A stretch of 64,000 bases of DNA from Ilyomonas sp964249755 (GTDB lineage: Bacteria; Bacteroidota; Bacteroidia; Chitinophagales; Chitinophagaceae): NCBI GenBank assembly GCA_964249755.1, contig CAXUDB010000002.1, forward strand, positions 1,054,001 to 1,118,000. Direction: 5' to 3'. Shown here piece by piece: positions 18,362-26,830 of the stretch. The notes under the pieces were generated by a model. It had not been told where the DNA came from and searched no databases. It saw only the letters and a program-made list of their open reading frames with translations. The position numbers and the translations under genes are program-made. The first letter of the stretch is position 1. Every line of letters starts with the position of its first letter.

Positions 18362-18996
18362 GCATTCGCCGAAAAGAATAAACTATTGTTTGGATTGTAC
18401 TGAAACAAACGGTTACTGATATTGTAATGTTTATATGCCTTATCTATCATACTATACACTCTCGCAATGAAGAAGGATGGATAAATCTTTACAGCAGCAC
18501 TCCTCATTCCACAATTGCCTCTATATGCACTTGAGCCATCACTGCGATTGCAGAGCTTCCTATAGCCTCTGCTCTTACCGGCTTAATACAATTGCAAATA
18601 GTAAACGGTTTTTTCACAACAAGCTTTTTACATCACAACTGCCGGATTCCGCAGAAAGCCATCAATAAGACTGATTTAACCAAAGTTCATTACTGAAAGC
18701 AATTAGGAAATGACAGACGCATACACTCTTCTCTTATACTATTTTTCGAGACTCGAAACCAGTTCCACTTTCATGAAAAAATATCACCAGCAGCCTTATT
18801 AAGTTACGCTTTTATATCTGCTCATCTATCTCTTCCAAACCTTAAAAAAAATTAAGGTGAACAGCATTTTCTTAATCGTTTTATAATTTGATAATTATAT
18901 CCGCCACTCTATTTTTACATCATAATTACAATATCATTTATCCTGCTTACGACAGGATGGTCACCGCGAAAACCAGTTCGCACAACATTCAATATC
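18362..18996. other. 635-bp region without a supported gene, upstream of porP-like
   Basis: The region is poor in G on the plus strand. A 63-codon frame at 18477-18668 (MDKSLQQHSS...) has an odd Cys/His-rich composition and no RBS, and I do not support it. A small stem, ATCCTG...CAGGAT, lies near 18938-18958, about 40 bp before the porP-like ATG. Confidence 0.4.
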
Positions 18997-20010
18997 ATGA
19001 TTAAGAAATTACTTCTGGCAGTTGTCCTGTTTGCCACATCTCTTGTTTCATCATTCGCACAGGATGTTCATTTGTCCCAGTTTTTTGAAGCGCCTTTGCT
19101 GCGCAATCCATCGCTGGCGGGGCTGTTCTCCGGCGATGTAAGAGTGCAGGGTGTATATCGCACGCAATGGCAAAGCGTAACGGTGCCTTACGTTACACAA
19201 AGCATTAATGCCGAGTATAAAATGCCGCTCAGCAACCATGGTAATGATTACCTGACTGCAGGTATACAGATACTACATGATAAAGCCGGCACCACCGATT
19301 TGACCACCACTAATCTTTATCCGACCTTGAATTATCATAAAGCATTAAGCGCTGATAAATCAACTTACTTATCTATGGGATTCATGGGTGGCTATGTACA
19401 GCGCAGTATCGACCGTTCGAAGATGACTACAGACAATAGCTACAATCATGGATCGGATGGCGAAACATTCGCAGCTTCCAAATATGGATATCTCGACGGC
19501 AGTGCAGGTATGTCTTTCAATTCTACACTCGGCGTTGACCAGCAAACTACTTATTTTCTGGGTTTGGCTTATCACCATTTTAATCATCCGCGTTCTTCTT
19601 TTTATAAATTGTACGATGTATTGATCGCACCGAAATGGGTAGCATCCGGAGGCATCAAATTTCCGATAGATGAAACCTCATACCTTACACTTGAAGGGGA
19701 TTATACGAAACAGGCATCCAATGCTGAAATAGTAGGGGGTGCTATGTACTCGCGCAAAATCGGCACTGACTATGACGACCCTTTATACATCATCCACTTC
19801 GGCGGATATGTACGCTATAAAGACGCATTTATTCCCGTGGTAAAAATAGATTATAAGCCTTTTGCAATCGCAATCAGCTATGATGTGAATACTTCTGCCT
19901 TAAAGACGGCAAGCCAGTCGCGCGGCGGCTTTGAATTATCAGTGTCTTACCTCGGGTTTTTAGATCGGGAGAACTCTACGCGTAACGCAGTAATGTGTCC
20001 GCACTTTTAA
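18997..20010 (+). CDS. PorP/SprF family T9SS outer-membrane protein (337 aa)
   Basis: A signal peptide (MIKKLLLAVVLFATS...SFAQ) is followed at once by the PorP/SprF hallmark DVHLSQFFEAPLLRNPSLAGLF, then VYRTQW. The rest is predicted to be a beta-barrel of alternating strands. PorP/SprF proteins work with T9SS cargo carrying type B C-terminal domains (as SprF does for SprB in Flavobacterium johnsoniae). The gene directly upstream encodes such a cargo, so this is very likely its dedicated partner. A terminator and ~690 bp separate them, so they may be transcribed separately. Confidence 0.92.
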   Translation: MIKKLLLAVVLFATSLVSSFAQDVHLSQFFEAPLLRNPSLAGLFSGDVRVQGVYRTQWQSVTVPYVTQSINAEYKMPLSNHGNDYLTAGIQILHDKAGTTDLTTTNLYPTLNYHKALSADKSTYLSMGFMGGYVQRSIDRSKMTTDNSYNHGSDGETFAASKYGYLDGSAGMSFNSTLGVDQQTTYFLGLAYHHFNHPRSSFYKLYDVLIAPKWVASGGIKFPIDETSYLTLEGDYTKQASNAEIVGGAMYSRKIGTDYDDPLYIIHFGGYVRYKDAFIPVVKIDYKPFAIAISYDVNTSALKTASQSRGGFELSVSYLGFLDRENSTRNAVMCPHF

Positions 20011-20038
20011 TTTTTAATGATTTTTAAATCTGAAACTT

Positions 20039-20069
20039 TTGGCAAACTATTGGTTTCGTTCTAACTTAG
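20039..20069 (+). promoter_or_regulatory. Possible promoter for the sorting-domain-only gene
   Basis: TTG at 20039-20041 and TAACTTAG at 20062-20069 are separated by 20 nt, matching the TTG/TAnnTTTG layout with one mismatch. The ATG is 10 nt after the box, giving a very short or absent leader. Confidence 0.35.
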
Positions 20070-20078
20070 CCGCCTACG

Positions 20079-20447
20079 ATGGAAAAAACTATACATACTA
20101 CATTCAGTTTTTTTAAAAATATCAGCTTCATATTGCTGATCGCGATGTTCTGTTCGCTGGCATTCGGGTTTGATGCTCCGCAAAATCCATCCGCGTCAGT
20201 GCAGGTAGTAAAATGTTATCCCAACCCGGCTACTTCTTTTGTAAATTTCGAGTTTCCAAAAAATATAGATAAAAGCAACACCTTACTGGTATTCAGTTTT
20301 GTGGGTAAAAAGATGACAGAAATGCCTGTCAGCAACAGTAAGCTTACTGTTGCTTTGAATGATTACTACCGTGGAATCTATGTATTTCAGCTTCGCGATA
20401 AAGGTGGAAACATTATTGAATCAGGAAAGTTTTCGGTGATGAAATAA
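20079..20447 (+). CDS. T9SS type A sorting-domain protein without cargo (122 aa)
   Basis: An N-terminal signal/anchor (~17-32, hydrophobic) is followed by a short linker. The remaining ~80 residues form a type A C-terminal sorting domain: KCYPNPATSFVNFEF, a GKKMTEM strand, and YYRGIYVFQLRDKGGNIIESGKFSVMK. Normally this domain ends a much larger secreted enzyme or adhesin, and here nothing sits between signal and sorting domain. It could be a small surface-anchored protein or a fragment of a larger gene. The frame is complete, with its own start and a strong terminator. Confidence 0.8.
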   Translation: MEKTIHTTFSFFKNISFILLIAMFCSLAFGFDAPQNPSASVQVVKCYPNPATSFVNFEFPKNIDKSNTLLVFSFVGKKMTEMPVSNSKLTVALNDYYRGIYVFQLRDKGGNIIESGKFSVMK

Positions 20448-20462
20448 TCACGTTAGGAAGAT

Positions 20463-20500
20463 AAAAAAACAGCCGGCTTAAATAAGCCGGCTGTTTTTTT
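20463..20500. terminator. Strong hairpin terminator after the sorting-domain gene
   Basis: An A-run followed by ACAGCCGGCTTA, an AA loop, TAAGCCGGCTGT and a T-run. The stem is about 12 bp and could work in both directions. Confidence 0.92.
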
Positions 20501-20582
20501 ATGGATAAATGAAAGGGCAGGCTGATAATATCTATCTTGATGCTGCTTACTAAATTACCTTTTATTTTGTAGCAAAAAAAGG

Positions 20583-23045
20583 TTGTATTCTATCTATTCA
20601 ATTGCAGAAGCATTAGGCGCAAAAGCGGTACTGGGCGATGATTCCGCTATGATTGAACACTTGCTTACCGACAGCCGCCGCATTGCTTTTCCTGCCACTT
20701 CTTTGTTCTTTGCGTTGTCTTCTTCGCGCAGGGACGGTCACGATTTTATTGCTGAATTATACCAGCAGGGCGTTCGGAATTTTGTTATTGCTAAATCTTT
20801 CAGCACAACAAAATATAAGAAAGCAAACTTCCTTACTGTTGAAAATACTTTGTTTTCGTTACAAACTGTAGCCGCCTGGCATCGGGAACATTTTACTTAT
20901 CCCGTTATCGGCATCACGGGCAGCAATGGAAAGACCATCGTAAAAGAATGGCTCTATCAATTACTTTCGGCTGATTATAATATTATCCGAAGCCCACGTA
21001 GCTATAACTCACAGATTGGTGTTCCATTGAGCGTATGGCAAATGAGCCTGCAGCATACGCTTGCTATCTTCGAAGCCGGCATTTCAAAACCGGACGAGAT
21101 GATGAACCTGCAACGCATTATTCAGCCTTCTATCGGCATCATCATCAATATCGGCGAAGCGCACAGCGAAAACTTTTCAAGCATCGAGCAAAAAACAAAA
21201 GAGAAAGTACAATTGTTTTCCGGTGCAAGCTTTATCTTTTATAGCAAAGACAATCCAATCATCCGGAAGGAAGTGGAGACGATAAAATCGGCAACATTAT
21301 TTTCTTGGGGTAAATCAGCAGGCAGTACGCTCTGTATTACTTCTATAGAAAAAACAACGCAGAATGCAGCGATACATGCGATATATCAGAAAGAAAATGT
21401 TGAGATAACTATTCCTTTTACAGACGATGCTTCGATAGAAGATGCTGTTATTGCATGGTGTTTGGGCTTGCATTTTCACTTGTCACCACATGTTTTGCAA
21501 CAAAGGTTTGCGCTCTTGCAGCCGGTGAACATGCGACTGCAGCTAATAAAGGCAGTCAACGGGTGTTCGTTGATCAATGACAGTTATAGTTTCGATATTA
21601 ATTCGTTCAATATTGCACTCGACGTTTTGCTACAGCAACACCAGTTCGTCAATAAAACGGTTATTCTTTCCGACTTCGCGATTCCGGTGGACGACATACA
21701 TTATGCCCAGATTGCTGAAGTGCTGCGCTTGAAAAAAATCAGCCGGGCAATTACGATAGGTGAGAATTGGCATCGTCTTCAAAAACTGCTTAAAAATGCG
21801 GTGAAACGCACTAGTCATTTCATGACAACCCAAGCTTTTCTCGACCGTTGCAACACCAACCATTTTCGTAATGAGGTTATTTTATTAAAGGGTGCGCGCC
21901 GCTTTCTTTTTGAACGGATTGTCGCGGAACTGGAAGAGAAAGTGCACCGAACGGTGATGGAGATTAATCTTACCGCTTTGGCTCACAACCTGAAACAATA
22001 CCAACAGCACCTACAGCCCCGCACTAAATTGATGGCGATGATTAAAGCCGGCGGCTACGGCAGTGGCAGTGCTGAAGTAGCCAATGTTTTGCAGTTTCAT
22101 AAAGTAGACTATGTAGCGGTAGCTTATGCCGATGAAGGTGTGGAATTGCGCAAAGCCGGTATCCGTTTGCCCGTATTGGTTCTTAACGTGGATGATGCCG
22201 CATTTGATGTAATGATTGAATATAACCTGGAACCCGAACTATTTTCATTCAATATACTGAAGGCGTTCGACCAATACCTGATGCAGCAGGGCGTTCAGCA
22301 ATACCCGGTGCATATAAAACTCGATACCGGTATGCACCGGTTGGGTTTTGAAGAGGATGATTTGAACCAACTGATTGCTTTTTTGCAAAATAATAATCGC
22401 CTGCTGGTGAAGTCTGTGCTGAGCCACCTTGCCGCCAGCGAAGCACAGGAAGAAGATGAGTTTACCTTGCACCAATATGAAGTGTTTAACCGTTGCTGCA
22501 ATCAACTGAATAATGCTTTGGGGTATCCCTTCATCCGGCACATCGCCAACTCTGCAGCCATCTTTCGTCATCCACATATTCAGCTTGATATGGTTCGGCT
22601 TGGCATTGGTATGTATGGCATTGATAGTGCAAACGAACACCAGTTGGAATTGCAAACTGTTTGCACACTCAAAACGACCATCGCACAAATGCGAAGCGTA
22701 AAAAAAGGCGACACGGTTGGTTATAACCGCCGTGGCGAATTGCACCGTGATTCTTTGATTGCTACGTTGCGCATTGGCTATGCTGATGGCTTTAGCCGCA
22801 AGCTGAGCAATGGTTGCGGCTCAGTTTTTATTAAAGGAAAAAAAGCGCCTGTAGTAGGCAATGTTTGCATGGATATGACTATGGTAGATGTTACCGATAT
22901 TGTAGGTGTGGGAGAAGCAGACGAAGCAGAAGTGTTTGGCAGCAACATACCTGTGCAGGAAGTGGCGAAGCAATGCGGTACAATTGCCTACGAAATTTTA
23001 ACTGGCATCAGCCAGCGCGTGAAGCGGGTTTATATTGAAGAATAA
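20583..23045 (+). CDS. murF-alr: Bifunctional MurF ligase / alanine racemase (820 aa)
   Basis: A fusion typical of Bacteroidota. Residues ~1-455 are MurF, which adds D-Ala-D-Ala to the UDP-MurNAc-tripeptide, with the ATP loop ITGSNGKT (~117). Its EAGISKPDEM segment and the C-terminal domain (LINDSYSFDINSF) follow. Residues ~456-820 are a fold type III PLP racemase with the PLP Lys in MIKAGGYGSG, the Tyr in VGYNRRG, GYADGFSR and VGNVCMDMTMVD. It makes D-Ala and attaches the dipeptide, two successive needs of peptidoglycan synthesis. The start is TTG at 20583. A stop codon lies 15 codons upstream in frame with no ATG or GTG between, so TTG is the best start. Confidence 0.94.
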   Translation: MYSIYSIAEALGAKAVLGDDSAMIEHLLTDSRRIAFPATSLFFALSSSRRDGHDFIAELYQQGVRNFVIAKSFSTTKYKKANFLTVENTLFSLQTVAAWHREHFTYPVIGITGSNGKTIVKEWLYQLLSADYNIIRSPRSYNSQIGVPLSVWQMSLQHTLAIFEAGISKPDEMMNLQRIIQPSIGIIINIGEAHSENFSSIEQKTKEKVQLFSGASFIFYSKDNPIIRKEVETIKSATLFSWGKSAGSTLCITSIEKTTQNAAIHAIYQKENVEITIPFTDDASIEDAVIAWCLGLHFHLSPHVLQQRFALLQPVNMRLQLIKAVNGCSLINDSYSFDINSFNIALDVLLQQHQFVNKTVILSDFAIPVDDIHYAQIAEVLRLKKISRAITIGENWHRLQKLLKNAVKRTSHFMTTQAFLDRCNTNHFRNEVILLKGARRFLFERIVAELEEKVHRTVMEINLTALAHNLKQYQQHLQPRTKLMAMIKAGGYGSGSAEVANVLQFHKVDYVAVAYADEGVELRKAGIRLPVLVLNVDDAAFDVMIEYNLEPELFSFNILKAFDQYLMQQGVQQYPVHIKLDTGMHRLGFEEDDLNQLIAFLQNNNRLLVKSVLSHLAASEAQEEDEFTLHQYEVFNRCCNQLNNALGYPFIRHIANSAAIFRHPHIQLDMVRLGIGMYGIDSANEHQLELQTVCTLKTTIAQMRSVKKGDTVGYNRRGELHRDSLIATLRIGYADGFSRKLSNGCGSVFIKGKKAPVVGNVCMDMTMVDVTDIVGVGEADEAEVFGSNIPVQEVAKQCGTIAYEILTGISQRVKRVYIEE

Positions 23046-23047
23046 AA

Positions 23048-24481
23048 ATGAAAATCATGTTTATCTATTGTAAGCGTTTTTGTTTACTGCTTTTATTAAT
23101 AGCACCGTTCACTAAAATACACGCGCAGGTTGCTCTGGCACCCAAGCCTTCACCTGTGCAGCAGCAGTGGATGAAGATGGATTTTTATTTATTTGTTCAC
23201 TTCGGCCCGAACACGTTCACTGACCTCGAATGGGGTAAAGGCAGCGAGAAAGAAGAAGTGTTTAACCCTTCGCAATTAGATTGCGGGCAATGGTGCCGGA
23301 TAGCGAAAGTGGCAGGTGCAAAGGGTATTATTATTACTGCCAAACACCATGATGGCTTTTGTTTGTGGCCCAGCCAATATAGTACACATACAGTTAGAGA
23401 AAGTAACTGGCGCAATGGGAAAGGCGATGTTTTGAAAGAATTATCAGAAGCCTGTAAAGCAAATGGTCTAAAGATGGGCGTTTATCTCTCTCCCTGGGAT
23501 CGGAACCATCCAAAGTATGGAACGGATGAATACAACGATGTCTTTGTGAATATGATGAAAGAAGTGGTAAGCCGTTATGGACCTTATTTTGAGTTCTGGT
23601 GGGACGGCGCCAATGGCGAAGGACCGAACGGAAAAAAACAGGTTTACGATTGGCAGCGGTTTGAGAAGACAATTCGCTCCATCGCTCCTAACACAGCTGT
23701 CTTCAGCGATATTGGCCCCGATATCCGCTGGGTGGGCAATGAGCGGGGCTTTGCTGGCGAAACAAATTGGAATACGATTGACACAGCAGGGTTCACACGC
23801 GGTGCCGGTGCTCCATCTCAGGATACGTTGAACAGAGGCAACCGCCATGGTAAGGTGTTTATACCTGCCGAGTGTGATGTGAGTATTCGCCCGGGTTGGT
23901 TCTATCATGCAGCAGAGGATACGGCTGTTAAATCACCACAACAGTTGTTTGATTTGTACCTGAAATCTGTTGGCAGAGGCGCCTCTTTATTGTTGAATGT
24001 GCCGCCTGACAGAAGAGGGTTGTTTACCTCTTATGATTCAGCTTCGCTTCTTGGTTTTCAGAAGTTGAGAGAAGAAAGTTTTTCGAATAATATTTGCCGG
24101 GAAGCTACCGCAACCGCTTCACGCAGGTCGGTTTCAGTAAAAGAGATAACAGACGATAATGAGAAAACTTCAGTCACCTTAAAAGAGAGAGGATCAGTAA
24201 AAGTTGTTCTCAATAAAACACAAGCCATTAACTGTATTTCATTAAAAGAACACATTCTAAAAGGGCAAAACATCGCCCGCTTTCATATTGATTTTTACGG
24301 TGACCAGAATCAACCAATCAAAAGAATAGACGCAACAACGATAGGCAGGAATCGCATTCTTACATTTCCTGCTGTTGAAACAAAGTCTTTTGTCATCACT
24401 GTAGATGAAGAAGATGCCCCGGCTTCCCTTTCAGAAATCGGGGCTTATCACATAAATGATTCATTGATCGAGAAGCCTTAA
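23048..24481 (+). CDS. GH29 alpha-L-fucosidase, secreted (477 aa)
   Basis: A signal peptide (~1-27, cut after HAQ) precedes a GH29 catalytic barrel with LFVHFGPNTFTD (~48-59), ITAKHHDGFCLWPS (~97-109) and FEFWWDGANGEG. The last contains the expected nucleophile Asp186. A C-terminal beta-sandwich (~355-470) carries the segment NCISLKEHILKGQNI, a carbohydrate-binding-like module. Retaining fucosidases of this form remove terminal alpha-L-fucose. It begins 2 bp after murF-alr, so it is probably cotranscribed with cell-wall synthesis, which is an unusual pairing. Confidence 0.92.
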   Translation: MKIMFIYCKRFCLLLLLIAPFTKIHAQVALAPKPSPVQQQWMKMDFYLFVHFGPNTFTDLEWGKGSEKEEVFNPSQLDCGQWCRIAKVAGAKGIIITAKHHDGFCLWPSQYSTHTVRESNWRNGKGDVLKELSEACKANGLKMGVYLSPWDRNHPKYGTDEYNDVFVNMMKEVVSRYGPYFEFWWDGANGEGPNGKKQVYDWQRFEKTIRSIAPNTAVFSDIGPDIRWVGNERGFAGETNWNTIDTAGFTRGAGAPSQDTLNRGNRHGKVFIPAECDVSIRPGWFYHAAEDTAVKSPQQLFDLYLKSVGRGASLLLNVPPDRRGLFTSYDSASLLGFQKLREESFSNNICREATATASRRSVSVKEITDDNEKTSVTLKERGSVKVVLNKTQAINCISLKEHILKGQNIARFHIDFYGDQNQPIKRIDATTIGRNRILTFPAVETKSFVITVDEEDAPASLSEIGAYHINDSLIEKP

Positions 24482-24484
24482 TAG

Positions 24485-24772
24485 TTACCTCCAGCCACCG
24501 CGACGCCAGTAATAGCCGTGCGGACCTTGCACCCATACGCCGCTATTCCAGGTTCTGCCCGCGCGCGGGCGTGCCCAGTAACCATTGCGATAGGCATAGC
24601 GGTTGCCACGCCAATAGTAATCACCATCTATCCATACATAACCCGGACCCGGTTGAGCGGGACGGGTAACGACGACTGCTTCGGGCTGTGCCGATACATA
24701 GTGGTCGTGAGAGCAGCTGTAAGCTGACGTAAGCGTAATAATTAAGATCATTGCATACAAAAACTTCTTCAT
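24485..24772 (-). CDS. YXWGXW-type repeat lipoprotein (95 aa)
   Basis: A lipoprotein signal peptide ends at SAYSC (Cys20). The mature part is an aromatic- and glycine-rich stretch of short W/Y-G repeats: GYVWIDGDYYWRGNRY, GYWARPRAG and GVWVQGPHGYYWRRGGW. It resembles the YXWGXW repeat family of small exported proteins, whose function is unknown. It is convergent with the fucosidase gene (3 bp apart) and divergent from lspA. Confidence 0.78.
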   Translation of the reverse strand: MKKFLYAMILIITLTSAYSCSHDHYVSAQPEAVVVTRPAQPGPGYVWIDGDYYWRGNRYAYRNGYWARPRAGRTWNSGVWVQGPHGYYWRRGGWR

Positions 24773-24897
24773 AATTTAATCTTTTACTTTCGTTGATGAA
24801 ACTTGCGAGCCGGTTTTACGTTTAATGGCTGTTTTGCATTGCGCAACTTTTAACATTCATCTGTTGTTAGTCAATCAGGTGCATGTGTCAAAAAAAT

Positions 24898-24905
24898 TAT
24901 CTTCG
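24898..24905 (+). promoter_or_regulatory. Candidate -7 box for lspA
   Basis: TATCTTCG, one base from TAnnTTTG, lies 17 nt before the lspA ATG. It is followed by CGGCA, as in the purL box. No -33 TTG at the usual spacing was found. Confidence 0.4.
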
Positions 24906-24922
24906 CGGCATATATAGTTTTC

Positions 24923-25600
24923 ATGAAAAAAGGTTGGCAGGTTGCCTTGTTCATTACCCTCATACTGATAGCCGATCAGGTTTTAAAAATTTATATCAAG
25001 ACGCATTATCATCTTGGCGAAGAACATCTTGTTTTGGGTCGCTTCTTCCGCCTGCATTTTGTGGAAAATCCGGGCATGGCCTGGGGTTGGAAATTTGGTG
25101 GAGACTGGGGCAAATTAGTTCTGACACTATTTCGCTTGGTTGCTGTAATACTCGGCGTGTTCTATCTTAAAAGCATCATTAAAAAGAAGTATCACCCGGG
25201 CTTTATTGTTTGTGCAGCGCTCATTTTTGCCGGCGCGGCGGGTAATCTAATTGACAGTCTGTTTTATGGAATGATATTCAGCAACAGCGATTTCTTTATG
25301 CACAACATAGCTGTGATGTTCCCAAAAAGCGGTGGCTATGCAGGCTTCCTTCATGGTCAGGTGGTGGATATGCTTTATTTCCCGCTGATTGATTCGCATT
25401 TTCCTTCCTGGGTGCCTGTGTGGGGCGGCGAAGAATTCGAATTCTTTAGTCCTGTTTTTAACCTCGCGGATGCTTCTATTTCCGTAGGTGTGATTGCAAT
25501 ACTACTTTGGCAAAAAAGGTTTTTTCCAAAGAGAGAGCTGCCAGCATCAGGCAATGCTACGGTGGCAGAATCAACCCCTGTTGTCACCGAGAATGTATAA
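24923..25600 (+). CDS. lspA: Lipoprotein signal peptidase (225 aa)
   Basis: An aspartyl peptidase of the inner membrane that cleaves the signal peptide of diacylated prolipoproteins. It has four membrane segments, the catalytic Asp111 in NLIDSLFYG and Asp183 in FNLADASISVG, and the region NPGMAWGW after TM1. It has an insertion between the catalytic motifs (~117-165, with aromatic loops) and a C-terminal tail of ~30 residues, making it longer (225 aa) than the ~165 aa E. coli form. Bacteroidota LspA proteins commonly have such insertions. It serves the many lipoproteins in this window. Confidence 0.95.
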   Translation: MKKGWQVALFITLILIADQVLKIYIKTHYHLGEEHLVLGRFFRLHFVENPGMAWGWKFGGDWGKLVLTLFRLVAVILGVFYLKSIIKKKYHPGFIVCAALIFAGAAGNLIDSLFYGMIFSNSDFFMHNIAVMFPKSGGYAGFLHGQVVDMLYFPLIDSHFPSWVPVWGGEEFEFFSPVFNLADASISVGVIAILLWQKRFFPKRELPASGNATVAESTPVVTENV

Positions 25601-25758
25601 ATTGTTATGTTTCTTCTTGAATGTTTTATACTTCAGGAATGATAAGAAATGATGTTTCGGCAGAAACAATCTCTGTATAAAAACATTAAGAAACAACGCT
25701 CTTTTCACTTCTGCATTTCTTATTCAACAAATAGGAAGTTTAGATTTCATTCGAAACC

Positions 25759-26709
25759 ATGCCCGAAACAGATAACATCAAACAACACTGGGTTCAATTC
25801 ATACACCAATTGCAGGACGATATTTGCCGTGCCTTGGAAGTGTGTGATGGTAAAGCCATGTTTACCGAAGATGCCTGGCAAAGAGAGGAAGGTGGTGGCG
25901 GCAAAACAAGAGTGATTGTCAATGGAAATGTGTTTGAAAAAGGCGGTGTAAACACTTCGGTGGTTTTTGGCAATGTGACATCTCAAATGCGCACCGCACT
26001 TCGCATTGAAGGTGATCAATGGTTTGCGTGCGGGCTGAGTTTAGTTATCCATCCGCTCAATCCTTTTGTGCCAACTGTTCATGCCAATTACCGCATGTTC
26101 GAGTTGTATGATAAAGAAGGAAAAGTGATAGATCGCTGGTTTGGCGGCGGCACCGATTTGACGCCTTATTACTTGTTTGAAGAAGATGCCGTTCATTTTC
26201 ATCAAACTTACAAGATGGCGCTTGATACTTTTGATGAAAGCCTGTATCCACAATTCAAAAAGCAGTGTGATGATTATTTTGTAAACACGCACCGTAATAA
26301 TGAGCGGCGAGGTATCGGTGGCATCTTCTATGATTATCAACGAGCGGCCGGGAAGCAGCCGAAAGACTTTTGGATGAGTGTAGCAAAAGCTTGTGGCTAT
26401 GCGTTTATAGATGCTTATATTCCAATTGTAAACGAAAGAAAAGACACACCCTTCAACCCTCAGCACAAACACTGGCAGGAGATACGGCGGGGGCGTTATG
26501 TTGAGTTTAACTTGGTGCATGACCGAGGCACTTTATTTGGGCTGAAAACCAATGGACGCACCGAAAGCATACTCATGAGCCTGCCACCTACCGTTCGCTT
26601 TGAATACAATTATCAACCACTGCAAGGCAGCGCGGAAGAGAAGTTGCTCCAGGCTTGCTTAAATCCGAAAGGGTGGGTGAAGCCCCCATCCCCTAAAAGG
26701 GAGTTTTGA
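25759..26709 (+). CDS. hemF: Oxygen-dependent coproporphyrinogen III oxidase (316 aa)
   Basis: The heme-pathway enzyme that oxidatively decarboxylates coproporphyrinogen III with O2. The family signatures are clear: FGNVTSQMRTALRIEGDQWFACGLSLVIHP, VHANYRMFEL, WFGGGTDLTPYY, the ERRGIGGIFYDY segment, and FNLVHDRGTLFGLKTNGRTESILMSLPP. The protein normally ends near NPKGWV. Here it continues as KPPSPKREF because the end of the gene enters an inverted-repeat arm that supplies the stop codon. The enzyme's dependence on O2 fits an aerobic lifestyle. Confidence 0.95.
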   Translation: MPETDNIKQHWVQFIHQLQDDICRALEVCDGKAMFTEDAWQREEGGGGKTRVIVNGNVFEKGGVNTSVVFGNVTSQMRTALRIEGDQWFACGLSLVIHPLNPFVPTVHANYRMFELYDKEGKVIDRWFGGGTDLTPYYLFEEDAVHFHQTYKMALDTFDESLYPQFKKQCDDYFVNTHRNNERRGIGGIFYDYQRAAGKQPKDFWMSVAKACGYAFIDAYIPIVNERKDTPFNPQHKHWQEIRRGRYVEFNLVHDRGTLFGLKTNGRTESILMSLPPTVRFEYNYQPLQGSAEEKLLQACLNPKGWVKPPSPKREF

Positions 26710-26805
26710 GCTGATTTACTATCAATATGGCCTGTTTCACTATCCATTATAATCAACATCAATCTTACTTACGCTGTTCTAAGCTCCCTTTAGGGGATGG
26801 GGCTT
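26680..26805. repeat. Inverted repeat element at the hemF 3' end
   Basis: The left arm (26680-26703), AAGCCCCCATCCCCTAAAAG, and the right arm (26784-26805), which reads CTTTAGGGGATGGGGCTT, are near-perfect reverse complements separated by ~80 bp. The 5' arm overlaps the last codons of hemF. Sequences of the CCCCTAAAGGGG type recur in Bacteroidota intergenic regions, as far as I recall. It may act as a transcription end or be a small mobile palindrome. Confidence 0.7.
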
Positions 26806-26830
26806 TCTTCGCTTCCCTTATCTTTATCGC

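Noticed and set aside
18477..18668. 63-codon frame between the PKD protein and PorP-like gene
   Set aside because: Unusual composition, no RBS and no domain.
22245..22745. Minus-strand frame inside murF-alr
   Set aside because: It covers the alanine racemase half, whose PLP motifs are clear on the plus strand.
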